Assembly: GCA_944325945.1 (NCBI GenBank) | Contig: CALVBW010000027.1 | Location: 32,082-96,081 of the forward strand | Origin: Candidatus Gastranaerophilales bacterium | GTDB taxonomy: Bacteria; Cyanobacteriota; Vampirovibrionia; Gastranaerophilales; Gastranaerophilaceae | Direction of reading: 5' to 3' | Length of the DNA: 64,000 nucleotides | Translations under genes and position numbers: made by a program | Shown: piece by piece, positions 15,448 to 22,575 of the stretch | How positions within the stretch are numbered: position 1 is the stretch's first letter | Layout: every line of letters starts with the position of its first letter | Notes under the pieces: model-generated | What the model saw: only the letters and a program-made list of their open reading frames with translations | The model's database searches: none | What the model was told of the DNA's origin: nothing

Positions 15448-17635
15448 GTTCTATCCAGCCTTTATCTATATATTCGCCTAAAAATTTCTTTGCATAAGCG
15501 TTATAATCGACTTTTGTATTCTCTTTTTGAATATTATTAAACCCTTTGTCATACAAATTCTGAATAGTAGACATTACAGTTTTAAGCTGACTTCTTGAAA
15601 AATTTGAGCCTTCTATAAATTTTGAGATATCCATAAATCTGCGTTTAGCAAGACCGGGGAGAACTTGTTTTTTACCTCTTATAGTACCGCAGGCTTGATC
15701 CATCTGACATGCCGCTTCGACGTAATCAGAATCTTTAAGAGCCTGACATAATTTTGGACTTTCGATAAGATTGCCTGTGTTAAAAATTAAACCGTATAGT
15801 GCTTCTTTTTGACCTTGTGTAAGCTTATCAAATGCATCTTTACCGATTGCTCTTCGTATTTTATTCTGTGCATCAAATATATCACGTGCTAATAGACTGT
15901 AAACCTGATTATCCGAAATTGTTTTTCCGCGATATAAAGATGTATCCCCGTGAGCCTTTGTATTATGTCCTATGCCGATTGTCGGAATTCCGCAATCATC
16001 ATTATATAAACGATTTCTTTTTTTCTCAATAGAAATTAAATCATTTATAAATTCTTCACTGACACCGGTTGCATCAATTACCGCCTTTTTAGTAGCTATA
16101 ATTTGAATATTCTTTATTTCTTTTTCAGACAAAGAGTCCGTTGATTTTATATTTCGTAAATTACTGTTATACAGTTGTAAATCTTTTACAGGAATATTAT
16201 ATTTTATTGAAAGATTTTGAAGAGTTTCACCTTTTTTAACCTTATGAACAACAATACCACGATTTGACTTAATGGTATTTGCCGGAGTACTAACATTTGA
16301 GCCTCCGGAGACTTTTTTATTTTGCTGTACCGGAGCATTTTGTTTTGCCTTTATTGCTTTTTGTGCTGCCTCAAGCTCTGCCACTTCAGCTTTATCAGGA
16401 ATTACAATCGTCTGACCGGGTTGAATATGTTTCGGGTTTTGAATATTGTTTTTGTACATAATGGAAGCTGTTGAAACCCCGTATTTTAATGCAATTTTAG
16501 ATAAAACATCCCCGTTTTTTATGGTATATTTTACGTCCTGCTGCGGCTTTGGCGCATCATAATCATCAGGCTTGGAGAGCCTCAAGACTTTTCCTGCGTC
16601 AATTCTGTCACTTTTTAAATTATTCCATTCTTTTAAATCTTTTAAAGATATACCATATTTAATTGCAATTTCGGAAAGCGTATCACCTTTTTTCACCGTA
16701 TGGGTTTTTGGTGTTTTTTCAACAGCCGGTTCAGGCTTATTTTTTAATTCTTCAAGCTGCGTAACTTCTTCTTCTGTCGGAATTTCAAGAACCTGATCTT
16801 TAAATATTCTGTCTTCATTTTCAATATTATTATGAAGCATAATTGCCCACATTGGAATGTTATATTTTTCGGCGATTTTGGAGAGTGCTTCACCGTTTTT
16901 CACAGTATGCAAAATCTTTTGAGGCGTTGCCTGCACAACGTCAAATTCTACTTCCAAATCTTCAAAACCTAAATCCTGCCCTGCCAATTTTGGTACATTA
17001 AGTATCTCGCCTATTTTTAATGTTTCGCCATGATCGGGGTTTAATACTTTTAACATATCAACAGTAATATCATGAGATTTTGCGATAGCATACATGGTAT
17101 CTCCGGCTTTAACCTTATAACCAGGAACTTTTAGAACCTGATCTTTTTTCAAATTATTCAAATCAATTTCTGGGTTTAAAAGTGCCAATTCTTCACGGAA
17201 AAGGTTAAATTTTGACATGACGGAATAAGCGCCTTTTCCCTGTTCAATTTTCCATGTGCCGAAAACTTTTTCGGATTCCGCATCTAATGAGGGCGTCTCT
17301 TGGACAGCTGAAGGCTGCGTAACCTTTATTACAGAACCTGCTTTAATAATTTTATTTCCGTTTTTATCGGTTTCCAGATCAGGATTAAGGTCAACAATCT
17401 CGGCGACAGTTGTTCCGTAGTGATTTGCAATACTGTATAAAGTTTCTTTCGGTTGAACAAGATGGCTGCCATCAGGAACATTTATAGTGGAATCTATCAC
17501 TACTTCCTTAACTGTATCATTTGAATTCAGCGGTTTTTGCACTATAACAGTGTCAGACGGCTGTTTAACCACCTGTTCTGACTTCTCAGATACCTGTGGA
17601 ACATATATATTAGTGTCAAAATTAGTAATTTTCAA
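15437..17635 (-). CDS. Multi-LysM protein with C-terminal GH24 (phage-type) lysozyme domain
   Basis: The 732-residue protein has about seven LysM peptidoglycan-binding repeats: near 55-105, 125-172 (degenerate), 172-217 (KVKAGDTMYAIAKSHDI), 243-290, 312-356 (HTVKKGDTLSEIAIKYGI), 370-416 and 460-515 (VKKGETLQNLSIKYNI). Residues about 530-690 form a lysozyme domain with the catalytic Glu in LISIEKKRNRLY and the DDCGIPTIGIGH motif. It should cut the glycan of peptidoglycan. No signal peptide is seen: the protein starts MKITNFDTNIYVPQVSEKSE. The start is a TTG with GAGG eight bases before it. It stands alone in its orientation. Confidence 0.88.
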   Translation of the reverse strand: MKITNFDTNIYVPQVSEKSEQVVKQPSDTVIVQKPLNSNDTVKEVVIDSTINVPDGSHLVQPKETLYSIANHYGTTVAEIVDLNPDLETDKNGNKIIKAGSVIKVTQPSAVQETPSLDAESEKVFGTWKIEQGKGAYSVMSKFNLFREELALLNPEIDLNNLKKDQVLKVPGYKVKAGDTMYAIAKSHDITVDMLKVLNPDHGETLKIGEILNVPKLAGQDLGFEDLEVEFDVVQATPQKILHTVKNGEALSKIAEKYNIPMWAIMLHNNIENEDRIFKDQVLEIPTEEEVTQLEELKNKPEPAVEKTPKTHTVKKGDTLSEIAIKYGISLKDLKEWNNLKSDRIDAGKVLRLSKPDDYDAPKPQQDVKYTIKNGDVLSKIALKYGVSTASIMYKNNIQNPKHIQPGQTIVIPDKAEVAELEAAQKAIKAKQNAPVQQNKKVSGGSNVSTPANTIKSNRGIVVHKVKKGETLQNLSIKYNIPVKDLQLYNSNLRNIKSTDSLSEKEIKNIQIIATKKAVIDATGVSEEFINDLISIEKKRNRLYNDDCGIPTIGIGHNTKAHGDTSLYRGKTISDNQVYSLLARDIFDAQNKIRRAIGKDAFDKLTQGQKEALYGLIFNTGNLIESPKLCQALKDSDYVEAACQMDQACGTIRGKKQVLPGLAKRRFMDISKFIEGSNFSRSQLKTVMSTIQNLYDKGFNNIQKENTKVDYNAYAKKFLGEYIDKGWIELRV

Positions 17636-17763
17636 TATAAATACCTCTTCTACACAAATATAAATACGGATTATAACGCCGAAAACTTTAACCCCGAATT
17701 ATAAGTTGTTACATTTAGTTTACACACTAAAAAAATTTCAAAAGAAAAATTGAATTAATTTTC

Positions 17764-17792
17764 TTGACAAAATATGCAAAATAATATTTAAT
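17764..17792 (+). promoter_or_regulatory. Sigma-70-type promoter of the 17815 prepilin
   Basis: TTGACA (17764-17769) and TTTAAT (17787-17792) are 17 bases apart. AAGGAG (17802-17807) then precedes the ATG at 17815, so the start upstream of the C run is properly equipped for expression. Confidence 0.65.
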
Positions 17793-17814
17793 AAAAGAAA
17801 AAAGGAGATTAGAT

Positions 17815-18920
17815 ATGTTGAAAAAGGTTGTACAAAAAGCGGTTCAGATAGTCGCCCCCCCCCGAAATTAGCTCAGAGCTTAGGATTTAAGGGTTTTAAG
17901 CTTACATGTCATCCTGAGGTGCCTGAGGCACGACAACATATTAGGTTTTTGTGTAACTTTACAGGTCATCCTGAAATGTTAGCCGCAGGATCTCAAAAAG
18001 TTAATGAGATGCTGAAACAAGTTCAGCATGACAGAAATACCTTCCCTCGCCCCTTGGGGAGAGGGATAAAGGGAGAGGGGCAAGGCTGTGACAAAACCGT
18101 GAGCGAAGCTCACAGAAAATTCTTAGTGCCTTACTGTCTTAGTAACTTAGTATCTTCTAAAAAAGCCGCGTTTACCCTTGCTGAGGTCTTAATAACCCTC
18201 GGCATAATCGGAATTGTGGCTGCTATGACAATCCCGACGCTTATTTCTAAATATCAGGAAAAAACCTATATAACCAAATTGAAAAGGGCATACTCAATGC
18301 TTGCACAGGCATATAAGTTTGTTGAGCTTGAATATGGCAGTCCTAAGACATGGAATCTTCAAAAATGGGAATCCGAAGAAGATGCGGAGGGTAATACACA
18401 AATTACATCCTCTGGTTCTACCGATATGGTTATCAGCAGATTTGCCAAATATATGAAAACGAGCAAAATTTGTGAAGCCGCAGATAAAGATTGTATGGAA
18501 GAAATTGATTATCTGCGTTTGTCAGGTGTATCTGACGATCAACATTTTCGCGGCGGCAGATTTGGCACAATGATTTTAAGTGATGGCACTATAATATATA
18601 ATTATGTTAATAGAGACAATTGCACGACTAATGAATATGGAACATCTTACTGTGCTCATTTTTATGTTGATCTAAACGGGCAAACAGCCCCGAATAAGCG
18701 CGGGCTCGATTTTTTTGAGTTTATTATGACTGATAACGGGATTATACCAAACGGGTTGAAAGGTACTACCTCTGAGGTAGGGTCTTTTGAACGCACTTGT
18801 AATAATGAGGGTTCAGGTGATGGCTGTACTGCTTGGGTTTTGACCTTTAATAATATGGATTATCTCCATTGTGATGGCTTATCCTGGGATGGTGCGCACT
18901 CCTGCAAGGACGCAAAATAA
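17815..18920 (+). CDS. Type IV prepilin-like protein, start out of frame by one base at a C9 run
   Basis: The true start is probably ATG 17815: it has a promoter and AAGGAG, and reads MLKKVVQKAVQIVAPPRN before a stop. A run of nine C (17855-17863) lies at codon 14. One extra C would join this start to the frame at 17919 that runs to 18920. In that frame a leader with LGFKGFK and repeat-derived sequence leads to SKKAAFTLAEVLITLGIIGI, then a globular pilin domain with several Cys and the end GCTAWVLTFNNMDYLHC. As written, only an internal GTG or ATG without a good ribosome site could start the pilin. Either the gene is switched off, or the run is misread. Confidence 0.75.
17855..17863 (+). repeat. 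Nine-C homopolymer run in a prepilin leader
   Basis: GTCG, nine C, then GAAATTAGC. The run sits 40 bases inside the reading frame. The distance from ATG 17815 to codon GTG 17919 is 104 bases, one short of a multiple of three. Confidence 0.9.
17900..18165 (+). repeat. Repeat-derived leader segment in front of the pilin core
   Basis: This part is built from short palindromic pieces: TCATCCTGAGGTGCCTGAGG, a second TCATCCTGAAATG copy with GCAGGATCTC, GCTGAAACAAGTTCAGC, a CCCTCGCCCCTTGGGGAGAG pair with GGGAGAGGGGC, and finally the TTAGTGCC.TACTGTCTTAG block. Similar pieces lie in non-coding DNA elsewhere in the window, yet the frame stays open here from 17919 into the pilin. Confidence 0.7.
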
Positions 18921-18932
18921 ACATAAGTTTGC

Positions 18933-18966
18933 GGGTTGGGCTTTCAGCCCAACCCGAGCTTTTTAT
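18933..18966 (+). terminator. Rho-independent terminator after the 17815 prepilin
   Basis: A perfect 11-base stem CGGGTTGGGCT / AGCCCAACCCG with a TTC loop is followed by GAGCTTTTT. It lies 12 bases beyond the stop codon and touches the end of upp, which converges on it. Confidence 0.9.
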
Positions 18967-19613
18967 GTATTAAAAATTCTGTCGCCGGCATCGCCCATGC
19001 CGGGAACTATATAACCCTTTTCGTTCAAATGATCATCAACTGCAGCGGTTATGATTTCAATATCGGGGTAGTGTTTTTGAATATTTTCAATCCCCTGCGG
19101 CGCTGCAATTATACAGATTACCTTAATATTATCTATCGGAATTCCTTTATCCGCATAGAGTTTAATAGCTTCTATAAGTGAATTCCCCGTTGCAAGCATA
19201 GGATCGGTAATATAAATATAAAATTTTTCAGGATTAGGAGCTTCCATCGGGACTTTATTATAATACCAGACAGGTTTTAAAGTTTTTTCATCACGGTACA
19301 TACCGATATGTCTTATGCAGGCCTGCGGAAGAATATCAATTGCCTCATCCGTAAAAATTAATCCTGCACGCAAAATTGGTGAAATTATCAAATTAATGTC
19401 CGGATCAACTGTTTTTGCCTTAAATGTCGTTAAAGGTGTGGTAACTTCTTTTTCAACAAGCGGAAGATTTTTGGCAGCCTCGTACAATAAACACCTGGTA
19501 ATCTTTCTTGTTGCAATTCTAACACCTTGACTATCCGTATTTTTATCTCGCATTGTGCATAAATTTAGCAGCACAACCGGATTATTAATCACTCTGACTT
19601 TTTCTTTCTTCAT
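18963..19613 (-). CDS. upp: Uracil phosphoribosyltransferase
   Basis: It makes UMP from uracil and PRPP in pyrimidine salvage. The PRPP-binding loop reads ITDPMLATGNSLIEAI, and the uracil-binding C-terminus GYIVPGMGDAGDRIFNT is diagnostic. ATG 19613 gives 216 residues; the open frame runs 11 codons further into the upstream gene but lacks a ribosome site there, whereas GGGGTGG precedes 19613. The start overlaps the MCE gene by 29 bases. Confidence 0.95.
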   Translation of the reverse strand: MKKEKVRVINNPVVLLNLCTMRDKNTDSQGVRIATRKITRCLLYEAAKNLPLVEKEVTTPLTTFKAKTVDPDINLIISPILRAGLIFTDEAIDILPQACIRHIGMYRDEKTLKPVWYYNKVPMEAPNPEKFYIYITDPMLATGNSLIEAIKLYADKGIPIDNIKVICIIAAPQGIENIQKHYPDIEIITAAVDDHLNEKGYIVPGMGDAGDRIFNT

Positions 19614-20238
19614 GTTTCCACCCCTTAATCCTATTTTGAAAATCATCTCTGTTTTTCATCATATTATCAACGAAATCATCTGTTTGTTTTATACCCTTTT
19701 GAATATCTTCGGGTCTAACTTTTAAATGTTCGGTTGAAGAATCTACAACCCCCATTTCATTTGCAAAGTGAGAAAGCTTGGTCGCAATGGAATCAATTTT
19801 GCCAAACATATCATTTAGCAAACCTATTGAATCATGCAGTCTTTTCGGAGTATTAATAACAATTAATCTTTCGGCATGCTCATTTTCATCCGGAGGATAA
19901 AGTTCCAAACTTTTTGACCCGCCAAGCCCGTTGAATTCCACTGTCGCAATTACGCCCTTTGGCAGCTTTAAATCCTTATCATTTATAACAAATCTTACAT
20001 AAACATTATTTGTTAAAATTTTTATATTTGTAATATACCCGACCTGAACCCCCATGTATTTGACAGGAGAACCCACAATCATTCCGTCAACATCAGGCAT
20101 AAATATTTGATAGCTCGGATGTTCTTTAAATTCCTTATATCTATATAAACGAAAACAACCAATACATAAACACAAAATAACAAACCAGATTAAAAATTCA
20201 AGCCATGCATATAATCTTATGTTTTCTTTAAACTTCAT
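19585..20238 (-). CDS. MCE/MlaD-domain protein (lipid transport substrate-binding type)
   Basis: The protein has one N-terminal membrane anchor (about residues 10-30, LEFLIWFVILCLCIGCF), an MCE domain (PDVDGMIVGSPVKYMGVQVG, GVIATVEFNGLGGSKSLELY), and a helical tail. Such proteins bind phospholipids between the membranes as part of Mla-type ABC systems. No ATPase or permease gene is adjacent, and the partner next door is upp, so its transport partner is unknown. I chose ATG 20238 because TATAAT ends six bases before it; an ATG at 20253 would lie upstream of that box. Confidence 0.82.
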   Translation of the reverse strand: MKFKENIRLYAWLEFLIWFVILCLCIGCFRLYRYKEFKEHPSYQIFMPDVDGMIVGSPVKYMGVQVGYITNIKILTNNVYVRFVINDKDLKLPKGVIATVEFNGLGGSKSLELYPPDENEHAERLIVINTPKRLHDSIGLLNDMFGKIDSIATKLSHFANEMGVVDSSTEHLKVRPEDIQKGIKQTDDFVDNMMKNRDDFQNRIKGWKHEERKSQSD

Positions 20239-20332
20239 AACTTTATTATACATGGAAAATACAGGTTTTTACCCCTTGCCAAAAAATTTTTTGTATTATA
20301 ATATTATAATTGTAAAATATGAGGAATTTTAA

Positions 20333-20572
20333 ATGGAACAAATAATTAAAGTAGCATGGGACTTAAACGACAACACTGAAAACAGATATCAGCTTGTGTA
20401 TGAAATTGCTGAACTCGCAAAAAAATTAGTTGATGAAAATCAGGCAAAAAAGGCGCGCGAAGATTTCGGCTTTGAAGAAAATTATGAAACAGGTTACAAA
20501 AAAGAAAATCCTGTTGAACATGCTATTATGGTTAAAGCGTCCGAAGCTGACGACAACCGTTTAGTCGGCTAA
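20333..20572 (+). CDS. rpoZ: Probable RNA polymerase omega subunit
   Basis: The 79-residue protein has a helix NRYQLVYEIAELAKKL like the omega motif NR(Y/F)xLVxxxAxRA, a connecting region, then NPVEHAIMVKASEADDNRLVG, which resembles the cyanobacterial end (KPVIRAIIEM.. then a short acidic tail). Omega supports folding of the beta-prime subunit. The match is by pattern only and the usual Arg-Ala-Arg of the first helix is replaced by ELAKK. GAGGA precedes the ATG, TATAAT boxes lie at about 20300, and a terminator follows. Confidence 0.55.
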   Translation: MEQIIKVAWDLNDNTENRYQLVYEIAELAKKLVDENQAKKAREDFGFEENYETGYKKENPVEHAIMVKASEADDNRLVG

Positions 20573-20582
20573 ATGTTTTTGA

Positions 20583-20618
20583 AAAGCACAAAATGGTAAT
20601 ACCAATTTGTGCTTTTTT
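20583..20618 (+). terminator. Rho-independent terminator after the probable rpoZ
   Basis: The stem AAAGCACAAA / TTTGTGCTTTT encloses an inner TGGTAATACCA hairpin and ends in a T run. It separates rpoZ from the purine phosphorylase gene. Confidence 0.88.
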
Positions 20619-20640
20619 GTGTAGATTTAGGGGTATTAAA

Positions 20641-21441
20641 ATGAACGAAACAATCAATTTTATTAAAGAAAAAACAAACAATTTTGAACCGGAAATCGCT
20701 ATAATACTGGGTTCAGGACTCGGGGAATTCGCAGATGAATACTGCGAATATGCTCTTTCCTATTCCGAAATCCCGAATTTCATTAAATCCAATGTAAAAG
20801 GTCACAAAGGCAGGCTTGTTTTTGCGGAAATTGAAGGCAAAAAAGTTGTGATGATGCAGGGCAGAAACCACTTTTACGAAGGTCATTCAATGTCTGAAAT
20901 TACATATCCGGTCAAAGTGATGAAAAAACTCGGCGTCAAAACCCTTATCCTGACAAATGCAGCAGGGGCTGTAAATGAAAGCTTTAGACCTGCTGATTTA
21001 ATGATTATAACCGACCATATTAATTTTATGGGAGCAAATCCGCTTGTCGGACCTAATGATGACACTCTGGGCGAACGTTTTCCAGATATGAGCGAAATTT
21101 ATAAAAAAGATTTGATTAAATTAGCTGAAAAATGCGCAGAAAAGTTATGTCTGGATATTCAAAAAGGTGTTTATTTTGCCTCCTCCGGTCCGAGCTATGA
21201 AACTCCTGCCGAAATCAATATGGCAAGAATCTTAGGCGCAGACGCCGTCGGGATGTCTACAGTTCCTGAGGCAATTGTCGCAAATTACTGCGGATTAAAA
21301 GTCCTCGGCATAAGCTGTATATCTAACGCGGCAAGCGGTATTTCAGGGGGGCAATTGTCGCATACGGAAGTAATTGAAACAACCGACAAAGCCAAAAACC
21401 GCTTTAAATCGCTTGTACTGGAAATATTAAAATCATTATAA
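20641..21441 (+). CDS. Purine-nucleoside phosphorylase (trimeric PNP/MTAP family)
   Basis: The 266-residue enzyme splits purine nucleosides with phosphate to give the base and ribose 1-phosphate. Signature parts are IILGSGLGEFADEY, the phosphate-binding QGRNHFYEGHSMSEITYPV, LTNAAGAVNESF, the long SSGPSYETPAEINMARILGA and MSTVPEAIVANYCGLKVLG with Asn in ISCISNAASG. The open frame extends back to 20593, but that part lies inside the terminator, and ATG 20641 has AGGGG upstream, so I start there. It works with upp in nucleoside salvage. Confidence 0.94.
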   Translation: MNETINFIKEKTNNFEPEIAIILGSGLGEFADEYCEYALSYSEIPNFIKSNVKGHKGRLVFAEIEGKKVVMMQGRNHFYEGHSMSEITYPVKVMKKLGVKTLILTNAAGAVNESFRPADLMIITDHINFMGANPLVGPNDDTLGERFPDMSEIYKKDLIKLAEKCAEKLCLDIQKGVYFASSGPSYETPAEINMARILGADAVGMSTVPEAIVANYCGLKVLGISCISNAASGISGGQLSHTEVIETTDKAKNRFKSLVLEILKSL

Positions 21442-21442
21442 A

Positions 21443-22492
21443 TTAATCCACATTTGCGGAAAGACAATTTTTTTCATAATGCAGATGTTCAATCATTGAA
21501 TTCACACGGCTCATCATATCATTGAACATCGGAACAGGTAAACTTTGTTTTCCGTCAGACAGAGCATTTTCAGGATCATGATGAACCTCTATCATCACTC
21601 CGTCAGCACCGACAATCAAACCTGCTTTTGTCATAGGTTCAATCAAATATCTCTGACCTGTTCCATGACTCGGATCCACAATTATCGGTAAATGTGAATA
21701 TTTTTTGATAACAGGAATTGAGGCTATATCCATGACGTTTCTCGTAAATGTACTGTCAAAACTTCTGATTCCGCGCTCACAAAGAATAACCCGTTCATTA
21801 CCGTTATACATAATATGCTCCGCAGCAAGCAAAAATTCTCTTATTGTACTTGCAAGACCGCGTTTTAGAATTACAGGCTTATTACATTTACCGACAGATT
21901 TTAAAAGTTTGAAATTCTGCATGTTACGCGCGCCGATTTGAACAACATCGACATAATCACAAATCATATCCAAATCCGCAGAATCCATAACTTCAGTCAC
22001 AGTCAGCAATCCTGTTTCTTCACTTGCTCTTTTTAAATATTTCAAAGCTTTTTCTTCATATCCTTGAAAATCATAAGGAGAAGTTCTGGGTTTAAATGCA
22101 CCGCCTCTTAAAAATTCGCAGCCCATCTCTTTTGCGGCAAACGCAACCTTTTGCAGACCTTCATATTCGCTTTCAACCGAACACGGACCGACAATCATAA
22201 CAGGCTTATTAGCGCCGCCGATTTTCACGCCGTTTTTGAATTCTATAACCGTATCCTCCGGTTTCCTGTCACGGGATGCAAGCCTAAAAGGTTCGCGGAT
22301 TATTTTAACCTCTTTTACCCCTTCAAGAGCACTTATTCTGCCGGGCGTGATAGATGTTTTATCTCCGAATGCATCAATAACAGTATGGATTTCGCCCTGA
22401 TTTACAATAACCCTGAATTCATGTTCGGTTAAAACGTCAACTACTCTTTTTATATTCTCTTTTGAAGCCGACGGCTCCATTACTATAATCAT
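21443..22492 (-). CDS. aroF: 3-deoxy-7-phosphoheptulonate synthase (type I-beta, with N-terminal ferredoxin-like regulatory domain)
   Basis: It performs the first step of the shikimate pathway, joining phosphoenolpyruvate and erythrose 4-phosphate. Residues 1-70 form the small regulatory domain (MIIVMEPSASKENIKRVVDV) seen in Thermotoga-type enzymes. The catalytic barrel has GPCSVESEYEG, LRGGAFKPRTSPYDFQG, QIGARNMQNF, KRGLASTIREFL, CERGIRSF and VDPSHGTGQRY. Feedback control by aromatic amino acids is known for this type. AGGAG precedes the ATG. The symbol follows common use for this type. Confidence 0.93.
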   Translation of the reverse strand: MIIVMEPSASKENIKRVVDVLTEHEFRVIVNQGEIHTVIDAFGDKTSITPGRISALEGVKEVKIIREPFRLASRDRKPEDTVIEFKNGVKIGGANKPVMIVGPCSVESEYEGLQKVAFAAKEMGCEFLRGGAFKPRTSPYDFQGYEEKALKYLKRASEETGLLTVTEVMDSADLDMICDYVDVVQIGARNMQNFKLLKSVGKCNKPVILKRGLASTIREFLLAAEHIMYNGNERVILCERGIRSFDSTFTRNVMDIASIPVIKKYSHLPIIVDPSHGTGQRYLIEPMTKAGLIVGADGVMIEVHHDPENALSDGKQSLPVPMFNDMMSRVNSMIEHLHYEKNCLSANVD

Positions 22493-22525
22493 AAATTTTC
22501 TCCTTATAATCTAATTATAGCATAA

Positions 22526-22557
22526 GAAAAAAGCGGCTCATTTCTGAACCGCTTTTT
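22526..22557 (-). terminator. Rho-independent terminator after ppdK
   Basis: The stem AAAAAGCGG / CCGCTTTTT, extended by a G-T pair, lies 20 bases beyond the ppdK stop with T runs on the minus strand. Confidence 0.85.
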
Positions 22558-22575
22558 CCAAATAATTATCCTAAC

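Noticed and set aside
19018..19181. Short plus-strand frames antisense to upp and many other small frames opposite to large genes
   Set aside because: They are shadows of the real genes in other frames, with no ribosome site or pattern of their own.
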